64,000 nt of DNA from Rhizobium redzepovicii (GCF_019793435.1 NZ_JAILYH010000018.1:62001-126000), one strand, 5' to 3'; counted from the stretch's first letter, positions 1-8,190 are shown. The notes: a model not told the origin generated them from the sequence alone. Numbers and translations: made by a program.

Positions 1-1
1 T

Positions 2-988
2 TTTGCGAATGTCGATTCCGCGGAGCTTGCCAAGCAAATTTCAGCTGGGCCCGCGGTCAAAGTCGGATCTGGAGCCGTCAAGTCGATGGACCGGGCCTTC
101 GTTGCCGTCGAAGAGGAGAATGAACGCCTCCGCCTGCAATTGAGCAGTTCTGAGGCCATCGTCGAAATTGACTCCGCTCTTGTCGTTCCTTCCTTTGTCA
201 GGGACCGCCTTGATATTGAGGGAGATCCGCAGTTCCAGGGTTTCGTCGAGGGCATTCGGGAAAACGGCCAGAGACTTCCCATCCTCGTTCGCCCCTCCCC
301 CGACAGGCAGGGCTACTTTCAGGTCGCGTACGGGCACAGGCGCTTGCGCGCCTGTCAGATCCTTGAACGGCCGGTGAGAGCGATCGTGCGCGATCTCTCC
401 GACGATGAACTGGTGGTCGCTCAAGGTATCGAGAATACCGAACGCGCCAATCTCTCCTTCATCGAGCAGGCGTTCTTTGCCGCGACCCTCAAGGCGCGCG
501 GCTTCCGGCGGGAGACGATCGCCGCCGCGCTCGGCAGGGCGGATGGCAAGCTGACCTACGTTTCGATGCTGATTGGAATCGCAGAACAGGTCCCCGCGGA
601 ACTGATCGGCAGAATTGGTCCGGCTCCATCGATCGGCCGCCCCAAGTGGGAAAAGCTCGCCGCCCATTTCAAGGATGGCAAGGCTCCGGCCGCGGCCCAG
701 GCGATCATCGATAAGGTGACCTCGACGGCTGTATGGGCCGCTGCCACGAGCGATCACCGCTTCGCCGCGCTGATGAGCGCGCTCGAACACAAGGCGGCGC
801 GAGGAAGTCAGGGCGAAGAGGTCGACGTCGGTGGCGGCGCCGTAATCACTGCGAAATCCTCGCGTTCTTCAACGCTTATCACGATTCCGGAAAGCAAGGT
901 GCCGGGCCTCTCGGCTTGGCTCGTCGAAAGGCTTCCGGCGCTGGTGGAGGAGTACCGAAAGCAAACGGGAGAGGCGCCGATGGGGTAG
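2..988 (+). CDS. repB: Plasmid partitioning protein RepB (ParB family), 5' end outside window
   Basis: The reading frame is open from base 2, so the true start lies upstream and the ATG at 86 is internal. RepB is the centromere-binding ParB-like protein of repABC replicons and works with RepA to segregate the plasmid. Seen: the ParB N-terminal domain with AYGHRRLRAC, the ENTERANLS motif after it, then a helix-turn-helix region and a C-terminal dimerisation part. The GHRR and ENxxRxxLS motifs are those of ParB/RepB nucleotide-binding domains. It is followed by the repB-repC intergenic region and repC in the same direction, which fixes the identity. RepA is not in the window. Its DNA targets are probably the palindromes at 2500 and 3401. 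Confidence 0.95.
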   Translation, partial: FANVDSAELAKQISAGPAVKVGSGAVKSMDRAFVAVEEENERLRLQLSSSEAIVEIDSALVVPSFVRDRLDIEGDPQFQGFVEGIRENGQRLPILVRPSPDRQGYFQVAYGHRRLRACQILERPVRAIVRDLSDDELVVAQGIENTERANLSFIEQAFFAATLKARGFRRETIAAALGRADGKLTYVSMLIGIAEQVPAELIGRIGPAPSIGRPKWEKLAAHFKDGKAPAAAQAIIDKVTSTAVWAAATSDHRFAALMSALEHKAARGSQGEEVDVGGGAVITAKSSRSSTLITIPESKVPGLSAWLVERLPALVEEYRKQTGEAPMG

Positions 989-999
989 GCTAATTCAGA

Positions 1000-1086
1000 A
1001 ATAGGAAAGGGCTCACCGACGGCAATCGGCGAACCCTTGAATCCTAGCCGACAGTACGAAAACGTCCCATCGACATCAGCTCTTAC
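1000..1086 (-). ncRNA. Counter-transcribed RNA (ctRNA/IncA type) controlling repC
   Basis: This is a predicted antisense RNA in the repB-repC intergenic region, the incompatibility determinant that in repABC plasmids pairs with the repC leader and lowers RepC synthesis. It is bounded by the promoter at 1093-1121 and by the hairpin at 1007-1038. The ends are approximate. The predicted length of roughly 85 nt is somewhat longer than the 50-60 nt I remember for some homologues, so the start could be further downstream. In the repC leader, AGCCGG (1134-1139) and CCGGCT (1163-1168) form a second possible stem that could be part of the leader switch. Confidence 0.65.
1007..1038 (-). terminator. Rho-independent terminator of the ctRNA
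   Basis: A 13-bp stem (1007-1019 with 1026-1038, 6-nt loop) pairs completely on the minus-strand RNA if G-U pairs are allowed, but has two C-A mismatches on the plus-strand RNA. It is followed on the minus strand by a T-rich run (TCCTATTT). The strand bias of the pairing supports an antisense transcript ending here. Confidence 0.7.
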
Positions 1087-1092
1087 AAACTG

Positions 1093-1121
1093 ATTCTATG
1101 ACGGACCGCTGGCACAATCAA
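1093..1121 (-). promoter_or_regulatory. Promoter of the counter-transcribed RNA
   Basis: On the minus strand, TTGATT (1121-1116) and TAGAAT (1098-1093) are separated by exactly 17 bp, a good sigma-70 match. Transcription would start near 1086 and run leftward toward repB, antisense to the repC leader. This is where repABC plasmids carry the antisense RNA promoter; the elements are seen and the role is inferred from the family. Confidence 0.7.
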
Positions 1122-1225
1122 CCCCTGCGTAACAGCCGGGAATGAAAAACTGTGCCCGTCTGCCGGCTTTCATCAACAAGAATCTCGATGGAGCCGCACG
1201 CCAAGGCGTTGCGGGCAGCTAGCCC

Positions 1226-2491
1226 ATGACAGAAGCAACGGCAATCGCATCGTTCAGGCGCGTCAGTCCGGCCATTCTCGCAAGCGCGCGTATGGCGATG
1301 GCCAACGACATACCGGACACCTCGAAGTCGGAGATCTCTCTCCTGCTGAAAAAGGCAGCGCCGATCCTTGGGATCGACGGCACGACCTATCATGTTTTGG
1401 ACATTCTCCTTGGCCTCTCGCGCGCTGATGACTGGAAAGGCGGCGGGCGACCGATCGTTGCCATCTCGAATGCCAAGCTTGCCGAATATACGCTGCGCTC
1501 CGAGCGCACAGTGACACGTTGCCTGCGCAGGATCGTCGAGGCTGGGATCGCCGCCTACCGTGACAGTCCGACGGGCCGGCGTTTCGTGTACCGCGACAGT
1601 GACGGGATAGTTGCCAGCGGCTTCGGGCTTGATTTCACGCCAGCGCGCGTACGGCTCGCCGAGATCAGGGAGAGCGTCGAGAACTATCAAAGGGAACTCA
1701 AGGCCAGCCAGGATGCACGTCGCGCGGTCACGAGGGTTTCCAGGGCAATCATCGATGCCTGCGAGGCGTTCCCGGAAAAGGCAGATATCTGGAGGAGCGC
1801 TGCGCAAGCAATCATCGACGGCGTTGCCGACAGGGCCGAACAGGCAAGCGGTCTCGAATCAATCCACGCAGAGGTTCTTGAGTACGCTGAACAACGTTTC
1901 CATGAGCATAGTATGTCATGCGCGGGTGACATCAGCGTCACCTCTATTATTAATACAACCCCTAAAAACCTTTCTGATAGTAATCAACGGACCCGCTCTC
2001 ACGAGCGAGACATAATTTCAACTGACGACGGCTCCGCCGTCGAAATGGCTTATGAAAATAAGCCTCAAGCAGCGGCGGGTGACATGCAATCCCGGTTGCC
2101 GCTGGTGGAAACGACAGTTGGTGATATCCAAGGTGCCGTTCTAGCTACGGTGCCGGTTGGCTTGCTGCAGGTCGGGTGCCGGGCGGCGCAGGAATGTGTC
2201 AGCGTGGAGTTTGACGGATGGTCCGATGTTGTCGGGGCGGCCGAAATGATGCGGCGCATGATCGGCCTGTCGGAGGCTGCATGGGTAGACGGCGTAGGGC
2301 GGGTCGGCCGTTATGCAGCCTCCGCCATCTTAGCGACCGTGCTCGAAAAATCCTTGCGTGATCCGGAGCTGATTGCAAAGCCCGGGGGCTATTTCCGTGC
2401 AATGGTCGACCGGGCGGTCGATGGAAGTCTTCACCTCTCAAAAAGCCTTCACGGTCTTGCCGGTAGCGAGATGAACAAGCGGAATAGATAG
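1226..2491 (+). CDS. repC: Replication initiator RepC of the repABC replicon
   Basis: A 421-residue protein, close to the usual length of about 400-440. RepC is the essential initiator of repABC plasmids and binds the origin, which in this family lies inside its own gene. Seen: an N-terminal winged-helix part with AAPILGIDG and LAEYTLRSERTVTRCLRRI (a DNA-binding helix-turn-helix), and the conserved C-terminal part with WVDGVGRVGRYAASAILATV and KPGGYFRAMVDRAVDG. The ATG at 1226 gives the family-typical N terminus, but I see no strong ribosome binding site, as expected for a gene controlled through its leader by an antisense RNA. Expression is probably set by RepA/RepB autorepression upstream and by the ctRNA. 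Confidence 0.95.
   Translation: MTEATAIASFRRVSPAILASARMAMANDIPDTSKSEISLLLKKAAPILGIDGTTYHVLDILLGLSRADDWKGGGRPIVAISNAKLAEYTLRSERTVTRCLRRIVEAGIAAYRDSPTGRRFVYRDSDGIVASGFGLDFTPARVRLAEIRESVENYQRELKASQDARRAVTRVSRAIIDACEAFPEKADIWRSAAQAIIDGVADRAEQASGLESIHAEVLEYAEQRFHEHSMSCAGDISVTSIINTTPKNLSDSNQRTRSHERDIISTDDGSAVEMAYENKPQAAAGDMQSRLPLVETTVGDIQGAVLATVPVGLLQVGCRAAQECVSVEFDGWSDVVGAAEMMRRMIGLSEAAWVDGVGRVGRYAASAILATVLEKSLRDPELIAKPGGYFRAMVDRAVDGSLHLSKSLHGLAGSEMNKRNR
1941..1987. other. AT-rich segment inside repC, probable origin region
   Basis: Within GC-rich repC, this stretch (TATTATTAATACAACC, CTAAAAACC and TGATAGTAATC elements) is sharply AT-rich. In repABC plasmids the replication origin is inside repC, usually in an AT-rich internal block. 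That family knowledge plus the local composition suggests this is the unwinding region. No experimental signature can be read directly. Confidence 0.5.
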
Positions 2492-2499
2492 GCGAAAAA

Positions 2500-2513
2500 G
2501 TAACAGCTGTTAC
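2500..2513. promoter_or_regulatory. parS-like centromere site 1
   Basis: GTAACAGCTGTTAC is a perfect 14-bp palindrome, 9 bp after the repC stop. The same 14-mer recurs at 3409-3422. Published repABC parS sites are 16-bp palindromes of the form GTTnnCnGCnGnnAAC; these sites share the central CnGCnG and overall symmetry but differ at the outer positions. Location after repC is common for parS. RepB is the likely binder. Confidence 0.6.
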
Positions 2514-3400
2514 CCCGCCCTTGGGCTTGAGGAACGGGTCCATCGCGCCGAGTTTGCGTTATAGGCGCTACGGGAAGTGATCGAGTTCAAGGGGGTGGCC
2601 TTGGTATCTGGCTCGGATGGGCGGCAATGGAGCGGTGCATACAGGAAGAGTGGTCGTTTCGACGGGTATCCGTTTGCGCCGAACGTCAATGCAGCCATAT
2701 TGCATCTGGATTTCACAGCAAGACGGCGAGGGCTGGCAACTGCACTGAAGTATCTGCCCTCAAAGCCGTGGCCGACTAGCGTCATTCCTCGTGTCCACTG
2801 AAAGACCCTGCCTGGCTGCCGATCTTGAACACCCTCCGATGTGAATGTGTCGCCGTTGATTGTTCAGTATCGATCACGGAGATCAGCGTCGACGGTTCTG
2901 GCGGTTGCGATCTCGCTCCCTGCCTGCGTGCTTCATGCTTTTCGGCGGTGAAAAGCTTTGCGCGCCCTTGGAGTTACTCGGCTCGCAGAAGAACATGGGT
3001 GTTGGAGGGCATAGGCGAAGGAGGTCTTCGAATGTTCATTAAGGAAGCTATGCCACCTGTTTCGTCGCGCTTGTGCCCCGCTGGAGATAATTGTGCATTG
3101 ATGCCTAGAGGTCCCGAACTTGTAGTCGGGGTGTGCGGCACCCGCCAAGCAGAAGAGTCCCAGGTATGACGGCAATGGCGCTTTCGGGTGTGAGTTCTGG
3201 GGGCCGTCTCGCCCGGGAGAGATGGACGGGTGGGGGTGCCGATCGTCGCCTCGTTTTCCCTCCTCTATCCGACATAAGCTGCTTATCCACGGACGGAGAG
3301 GGCCGGGCAGGGTCCGGTCGACACACCCGTTTGGCCGGGACATCAACTGAATTTTTTTATTGGTCGCGTTGGGCGAACCACGCGATCTCAATAAGAGGGA
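2514..3400. other. Stretch between the two parS-like sites, no convincing gene
   Basis: About 890 bp with only short open frames and no recognisable protein. The best candidate is a 74-codon frame starting with GTG at 2577 and ending at 2801, preceded by GGGAA. It has no motif I know, and the overlapping minus-strand frame (2510-2785) is equally open, so I do not call either. The segment may serve as spacer or partition-complex spreading DNA. Confidence 0.4.
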
Positions 3401-3430
3401 CTCAAAAGGTAACAGCTGTTACCTTTTGAG
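3401..3430. promoter_or_regulatory. parS-like centromere site 2, a 30-bp perfect palindrome
   Basis: The GTAACAGCTGTTAC core (3409-3422) is extended by CTCAAAAG on the left and CTTTTGAG on the right, giving 30 bp of perfect dyad symmetry. It shares its core with the site at 2500 but has much longer arms. No coding region uses it. Family position and core symmetry suggest a RepB binding centre. The alternative, an operator of an unseen regulator, cannot be excluded. Confidence 0.6.
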
Positions 3431-3665
3431 TGCATACAAGGATGTGACCCTTCTCTTACCTCAAAAAGCTCACTCACTAAAAGCGACACAGCTTCGGGGA
3501 ACTTCGGACGTTACCGGTAGGTGCCGAGCGGTCTGACGTTCAAAGTGTGACGAATTGCGCCGATCACTTCCCCCGAGGACAGAAGGAATCGGCTTTCGAG
3601 TGGTTCAAGCGGCGCATGAACATAGATGAAATGCGGCCAACCTTCCTACGTCCAGTTCCACTTCA

Positions 3666-3738
3666 TGAGTTATAGGCGGCCTCTATAACTCACGATAATT
3701 TATTGCGATGAGTGATAGAAATGAACTCTATCGCTCAT
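3666..3738. repeat. Two tandem related dyads, probable regulatory sites
   Basis: First dyad: TGAGTTATAG (3666-3675), 7-nt gap, CTATAACTCA (3683-3692), perfect. Second dyad: ATGAGTGATAGA (3708-3719), 7-nt gap, TCTATCGCTCAT (3727-3738), one G-T style mismatch. All four half-sites fit TGAG-Y-N-ATAG. The two centres are 44 bp apart, about four helical turns, so both would face the same side of DNA. No gene start is adjacent now; the flanking region 3431-3889 has no gene I can support. Confidence 0.55.
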
Positions 3739-3889
3739 GTAATGGATCAAAGGTGGTCGCGGAGACCCAGAGAGCACCTTGAAAGGTTCGAATCGACGTC
3801 ATCCAAAGGACAGCAAACCCATGTGTCGGCAATCAAACGCGCCGCGTTCGGCTGCGTTACAACCAGCACTCAAAGCGTATGAGCATGCG

Positions 3890-4307
3890 TCAGCAAAGGA
3901 TCGGATGTGGACGTTTTTCGGAGGGTGAGTGTGGCCGCAAGTACCAGAGCCGAGCACCAGCGTTGCGGATCATCTGACGGATGGCGGTCGACTTGTGGGA
4001 GCCGAGATTATCCATCACGACGATGTCGCCGGGTTTGAGCGCTGGTACGATTTGCTGCTCGACATAGGCGCGAAGCACTCACCGTTGATCGGTCCATCGA
4101 AGACACAGGGTGCGGTGAGCCGATCGCAGCGCGGTGGCCGCCCATCTTCCCAGGCGCGACAGAACCGCTCGAACGATAACGCTGCCACCACTTTACCGCT
4201 GAAGACACGGCAATACCGTACTGCGCCGCAACCGACCGGCAGCTCTCACGGGCTTCGATTGCAGCAACAATACGCTCACGAAGATCATTGGAAAGAGGTC
4301 GCGTCAT
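3890..4307 (-). pseudogene. IS630-family transposase remnant with internal deletion
   Basis: The N-terminal part (MTRPLSNDLRERIVAAIEA, then the SSAVKWWQRYR helix-turn-helix and GSVAPGKMGGH) is typical of IS630 transposases. It reads from 4307 down to about 4100 and then loses frame. The C-terminal part (YVEQQIVPALKPGDIVVMDNLGSHK) lies in another frame at about 4078-3900. The region between them, which should hold the first catalytic Asp, is deleted, and the final Glu block is missing. The DNLGSHK motif with the second Asp is preserved. It cannot make an active transposase. I did not identify terminal repeats. Confidence 0.8.
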
Positions 4308-4397
4308 TCGATGCTGGCCTCCACTCCAGCCAGCATCTTGAATCACAAAACACCCAAAAACGGAATCCCTGCCGATTCAACTAAATCCGGATACGCC

Positions 4398-5564
4398 CTA
4401 AGTAAGACTAATCAGAGCTTTGCCTATCGAGGCTAGCGGCATTGCTTCCACATCGTGCTTTAGGGGGAAAGTTTCCTGCCCAGGGTAAACGACGATGCGT
4501 CGTGCCGGGTCGAGATCTTCACATGCAAGATAGAAGCCTTTCTCGAGTTTCGGTGTCAGGCTCCGCTTGATTTCGATAGCCCAAGGTCGTTCGCCCGGGG
4601 GCGTTAGAAGAACGTCGATCTCGGCACCAGCCGACGTCCGATAAAAATTGCACTGAGTTCCGGGCGGCGCTGCTGCAATCAAGGTCTCGATCACGAATCC
4701 TTCCCAGCTTGCTCCGGCGACCGGGTGCCCGAGAAGGTCCTCCTGAGTGGTCAGTCCCAAAAGGGTGTGGGTGATGCCGCTATCGCGAACATAGACCCGC
4801 GGTGATTTGACCAGGCGTTTGCCAATGTTCGCGTGCCAGGGCTCTAGGCGTCGTACGAGGAGTAGATCAACCAGGAGATCGAGATAGGAGGCGACCGTCT
4901 TGCCATCGACGCCGAGCGAACGCGCAAATTCCGCGGCATTTAGCAGTCCTGATTGGTGATGCGCAAGCATGGTCCAGAAGCGCCGCAATGTCTCGGCTGG
5001 AATGCGAGGACCAAGCAAGGAAATGTCTCGTTCCAGATAGGTTAGAATAAAGTCTTGCCGCCAGCGCTGGCTTTCACGATCACTCGCTGCTAGGAAACTA
5101 TCTGGGAAGCCGCCCCGCACCCATAGCGTATTCAGATCGTCAACTGGCACTTCCAGGCCGTCGATCGGACCCATTTCAAGGTAGGCGATGCGACCGGCCA
5201 GCGTCTCACCCGACTGTTTCAATAGATCGATAGATGCGGACCCGAGCAGCAGGAAATGGCCAGCCTTTCTTCCATTTCGCCGGCCCCGGTCGATAAGCCC
5301 ACGCAAGTTCTGAAAAAGATTTGGTAGCCGGTGAACCTCATCCAGGATAACGAGCTTGTCGCTGTGCTGGCTGAGATATAGTTCCGGCTCGGTGAGTTTG
5401 GCGCGGTCGGCATCCGATTCCAGGTCGAGATAGATTGATGGGCGCTGTTCGGCTATGGCAAGCGCCAGCGTCGTCTTGCCGACCTGACGCGGGCCAATGA
5501 GCGCAACGGCGGGGCTCGAATCGATCAACTCAATCAGTTTTGTAGATATTCGACGTTCAATCAT
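4398..5564 (-). CDS. AAA ATPase with C-terminal DUF4143 domain
   Basis: A 388-residue protein of the AAA_14 plus DUF4143 family. Seen: Walker A GPRQVGKTT near residue 25, Walker B KLVILDEVHRLP near residue 80, and SASIDLLKQSGETLAGR. The C-terminal DUF4143 part has DSGITHTLLG, WEGFVIETLI and AEIDVLLTPPG...WAIEIKRS, the last resembling a degenerate PD-(D/E)xK nuclease core (E-I-D...E-I-K). I chose the ATG at 5564 because the family begins close to the Walker A; an upstream in-frame extension to 5654 is open but not conserved-looking. The cellular role of this family is poorly known. It lies alone between an IS remnant and a recombinase and is therefore accessory. Confidence 0.85.
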   Translation of the reverse strand: MIERRISTKLIELIDSSPAVALIGPRQVGKTTLALAIAEQRPSIYLDLESDADRAKLTEPELYLSQHSDKLVILDEVHRLPNLFQNLRGLIDRGRRNGRKAGHFLLLGSASIDLLKQSGETLAGRIAYLEMGPIDGLEVPVDDLNTLWVRGGFPDSFLAASDRESQRWRQDFILTYLERDISLLGPRIPAETLRRFWTMLAHHQSGLLNAAEFARSLGVDGKTVASYLDLLVDLLLVRRLEPWHANIGKRLVKSPRVYVRDSGITHTLLGLTTQEDLLGHPVAGASWEGFVIETLIAAAPPGTQCNFYRTSAGAEIDVLLTPPGERPWAIEIKRSLTPKLEKGFYLACEDLDPARRIVVYPGQETFPLKHDVEAMPLASIGKALISLT

Positions 5565-5689
5565 CCTTGCATTTATGGAGGGTAATTCCGTAATTGCAAG
5601 GACAATATGTTGAGTTTGGGCTGTATCAGTTGGCGCGTCGCGCGGCGTACACATTGGTGTGTGCCTAACGGCTCGCCGCGCCGGTCGCG

Positions 5690-5757
5690 CTGGCGACTGT
5701 CTGGGACGGCCGCGAAATTCCCCGCCTCGGCATGGGATGCTCGGCGATCAATGGCCT
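5690..5757 (+). pseudogene. Possible aldo/keto reductase 5' scrap
   Basis: A plus-strand frame reads TVWDGREIPRLGMGCSAING, which resembles the N terminus of aldo/keto reductases (GREIPxLGMGCWAIGG). The similarity stops after about 22 codons. It sits in the 247-bp gap between the ATPase and the recombinase gene. This rests on one short motif and is weak. Confidence 0.25.
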
Positions 5758-5811
5758 CTCCTCGGTGACAGAAGAGCGCTGCATCCGCGCGTCGCATACG
5801 AACATCATATA

Positions 5812-6960
5812 TCACACCATCTGAGCCGCCCGCCCGCTTCGACGTGTCGCGCTGTTGTAGTAACTTGACGCTTGTTGAATCGAGCGGTGGCGGGACTGCT
5901 CCATCGCCTCCGGCAGAGGGATGCCACGGTTTGCCGCCTCGGTCAGATATCCAGATCGTAGCCCGTGCGCGGAAAACTCCCCAGGATCCAACCCAGCCAT
6001 CTCCGCTCGCTGCTTGAGGATGGCATTGATCGACTGCGGATCGATCGCCCGCCGCGACACTGTCCCCCACCGCCCGATCGCCCGAAACACGCTCCCGCTG
6101 TCGATCTTCGACGCCGCCATCCAGGCATTGAGTGCCTCTACCGGCCGGCCCGTCAGATAGACGACGTCGTCCTGTTCGCCGCTGCTGGTTTTGGTGCGAC
6201 CGAGATGGATGGCGAGGGAGGGGAGGGGGGTACCATTCTCGACCGGGATCGGCGGTTCGATTGTCAACTGCTCCTTGCGCAGCCCGGCGATTTCGCTCCG
6301 CCTTCTCCCGCCGGAGGCAAAGGCCACCATCAGGATCGCCCGGTCGCGCAGATCACGCAGGCTATCGGTCGCGCAGGTCGCCAGCAATTTGGCCAGCACG
6401 TCGCCGGTGACCGCCTTGGCGCTCTTGCGACCCCGCGTCCGGGGGACGGCGCGCACGGCGAGACGAATGGCCGACTTGAGGGCAGGGGAGGCGAAGGCAC
6501 CATTGAGGCCACGCCATTTGCTCAATGTCGACCAGTTGGCCAGTCGCCGGCGCACCGTCGATGGCGCGTGCGGGCCAACGGATTTGAGAAACCCCTGTTG
6601 CCGAAGCTTTTCGTCGACGTCTGCGGGCATGCCGTGATCCGCATCCGTCTCGCGGCGCTGCGGGTCCCAAAGGTGGTGGGCGACGAATTTCAGCAGCAGC
6701 GCCTCGGGCGCCGGCCAGGGCAGGGGGTTTCCGGTCGCCGCCAGTCCCCAGGCTTCAAGGTAAGTGAGATCCGAAGTCAGCGCCCGCAGCGTATTGTCGC
6801 CCATGCCTTGGTTGACGAGATGGCGCAGCGTCTCGACATCGTGGTCGCTCAGTAGCTCGGCGAGCTCGTTACGGCGTTCGATCGGCAGGACGGCGGCGAT
6901 CGTGTCGAGTTCTTCGGCGCGCCGCTCAACCGCGGACAATGATTTCTTGGGTTTGGCCAC
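5812..6960 (-). CDS. Tyrosine recombinase / integrase
   Basis: A site-specific recombinase of 382 residues from the GTG at 6960. Seen: an N-terminal SAM-like core-binding domain (SDHDVETLRHLVNQG, DNTLRALTSDLTYLEAW) and a catalytic domain with box I Arg in ASGGRRRSEIAGL, the HGLRSGY motif (His-x-x-Arg), SRHRS (His/Trp position) and the nucleophile region ASSYYNSA. All catalytic positions seem present. The frame extends to a TTG at 7041, but GGAG lies 6-7 bp before the GTG at 6960 and the added residues are low-complexity, so I prefer 6960. It may resolve plasmid multimers or move an element. The 29-bp dyad at 7045-7073 is a candidate target or operator. Confidence 0.88.
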   Translation of the reverse strand: MAKPKKSLSAVERRAEELDTIAAVLPIERRNELAELLSDHDVETLRHLVNQGMGDNTLRALTSDLTYLEAWGLAATGNPLPWPAPEALLLKFVAHHLWDPQRRETDADHGMPADVDEKLRQQGFLKSVGPHAPSTVRRRLANWSTLSKWRGLNGAFASPALKSAIRLAVRAVPRTRGRKSAKAVTGDVLAKLLATCATDSLRDLRDRAILMVAFASGGRRRSEIAGLRKEQLTIEPPIPVENGTPLPSLAIHLGRTKTSSGEQDDVVYLTGRPVEALNAWMAASKIDSGSVFRAIGRWGTVSRRAIDPQSINAILKQRAEMAGLDPGEFSAHGLRSGYLTEAANRGIPLPEAMEQSRHRSIQQASSYYNSATRRSGRAAQMV

Positions 6961-7044
6961 AGGCGCTCCAAAAGCACGGTCTCGGCGGCCTCCATGGCCG
7001 TGATTTGCTGCGATTCTTTCTGATTTGCGGGTCGAAATCAATCT

Positions 7045-7073
7045 ACCATCGATAAGAGGTACTTATCGATGGT
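7045..7073. promoter_or_regulatory. Perfect 12-5-12 bp dyad upstream of the recombinase gene
   Basis: ACCATCGATAAG (7045-7056), spacer AGGTA, then CTTATCGATGGT (7062-7073), a perfect inverted repeat. Arm and spacer sizes resemble tyrosine recombinase core sites, and it lies about 85 bp before the GTG start of the recombinase gene (4 bp before the alternative TTG). It may equally be an operator in the gene's promoter. Confidence 0.55.
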
Positions 7074-7317
7074 TACAATGCCAACTGTTCTTCCGCTTCT
7101 CTAACGGAAGCAAATTGGCCAATGAATTCCACTTGGTGATTTAGTTACCATGATTTCATAATGTTACAATCTTCCAAACTAATGGATTCATGGCTGATGC
7201 TCGTAAGCGGGGCTGATTTGATGGCCGTGCCGACACAATCAGCATGTCTGACGCCGAGCAGGGTGCTCGAAGGGCCGAGAGCGTTCAGGCGCGAGCTGCA
7301 ACCAGGGAGGCCAGGGG

Positions 7318-7770
7318 TCACCTCGGCCCGCACGACCAGATCCCGCACCACGCAATCCTTGTAGCCCTTAAGCGCGATCCGGGTGGTGCGTTGGCAGGCA
7401 GCACCTCTTCGCGCGTGACGCTGCCCTTGTCGCCTTTCGGCCCGCGACGCCGCGCAGGCTTTCGGCTGCCGGCAACCGTTTTGTCACTTGTTGCCTGTTC
7501 TATGCCCGACGGCCTGAAGGGTGGGCGCGGCGGCAGGTTTTTAAGCCGCGCAATCTCGTCGCGCAGAAGCTGGTTGTCGACCTTCAGCCGCGTGTTCTCT
7601 ACCCTGAGCAGGTCGTTGTCTTCACGAAGCTTTCGGTTGTCAGCCTCAAGCTTCTCGATCCGGATTTCTGCCCGATCAGCCCGCTCCACCAGACCAGTCA
7701 CCAACTCCCGCAGCGCCTTCAGCGACAGCGTGTCGGCATGCGCGGCCAGGGGGAGGCGGCGCTTCGTCAT
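7318..7770 (-). pseudogene. IS66-family transposase N-terminal fragment
   Basis: Reads MTKRRLPLAAHADTLSLKAL, then a leucine-zipper coiled coil (residues about 30-75: IEKLEADNRKLREDNDLLR...) and LPPRPPFRPSGIEQATSDKT, RRRGPKGDKGSVTREEVLP, as in IS66-like transposases. Near residue 130 the frame is lost: the expected continuation (CVVRDLVVRAEVT) is found in the next frame at about 7351-7310. After that the similarity ends, so the catalytic DDE domain is gone. This is a truncated, frameshifted insertion-sequence relic. Confidence 0.75.
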
Positions 7771-7777
7771 AAAGCAA

Positions 7778-7793
7778 GTGAATCATGATTCAC
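7778..7793. repeat. 16-bp palindrome at the IS66 remnant start
   Basis: GTGAATCATGATTCAC is a perfect palindrome beginning 8 bp upstream of the remnant's start codon. It may be the promoter or operator of the IS66-like transposase gene or part of the element's end; the rest of the end is not recognisable. Confidence 0.4.
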
Positions 7794-7950
7794 AAATAAC
7801 AGGAATCCCTTCTGCCACCAGATCTGCTCCAGTTACGATGCTCGGTGGCTGGGTCAGATTCGGTGGCAACGCCCACTATTATGCGCTGTCGCACCGGCAC
7901 GATCATTCCAAACGCCGGCTCCAGCCTAGCTTTTTAGGCGCGGACAAATC

Positions 7951-8190
7951 TCAGAATAGGCCTTCAGCGTCCTCCAGCTGATAGCCCTGCAAGGCCAACA
8001 TGGGATCGAGTGATGGCGGGGGCAAATGGCCCTGACAACTAAGGGTGATAAAGATCCCGGTTCTCATCTCCAAAATTGCGGCATCATCTCCTAAGTGCTC
8101 GACAAAACGCCGGTTAGCAAAGTTACGGTCCTCAACGGGTGTGATATCAACCAGCTCGCCACTGGGGCTCCGTAAAACGGAGTGAGCGGT
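7951..8190 (-). pseudogene. 3' fragment of an unidentified gene
   Basis: A minus-strand frame of 79 codons ending at TGA (7951-7953) has protein-like content: RSPSGELVDITPVEDRNFA, RRFVEHLGDD. A TAA at 8191-8193 interrupts it, and the same frame remains protein-like upstream (GWLCYASFGPDSRG). The GELVDxTP string is seen in several uncharacterised bacterial proteins. I cannot name the family. No start codon or ribosome binding site is present. Confidence 0.4.

Noticed and set aside
2577..2801. Possible 74-codon gene between the parS-like sites
   Set aside because: GTG start with a modest GGGAA, no recognisable family, and an equally open opposite strand; not enough to call.
3401..3430. Palindrome as a transcription terminator
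   Set aside because: The 30-bp dyad has no loop suited to an RNA hairpin end and its 14-bp core recurs at 2500, which fits a protein site better.
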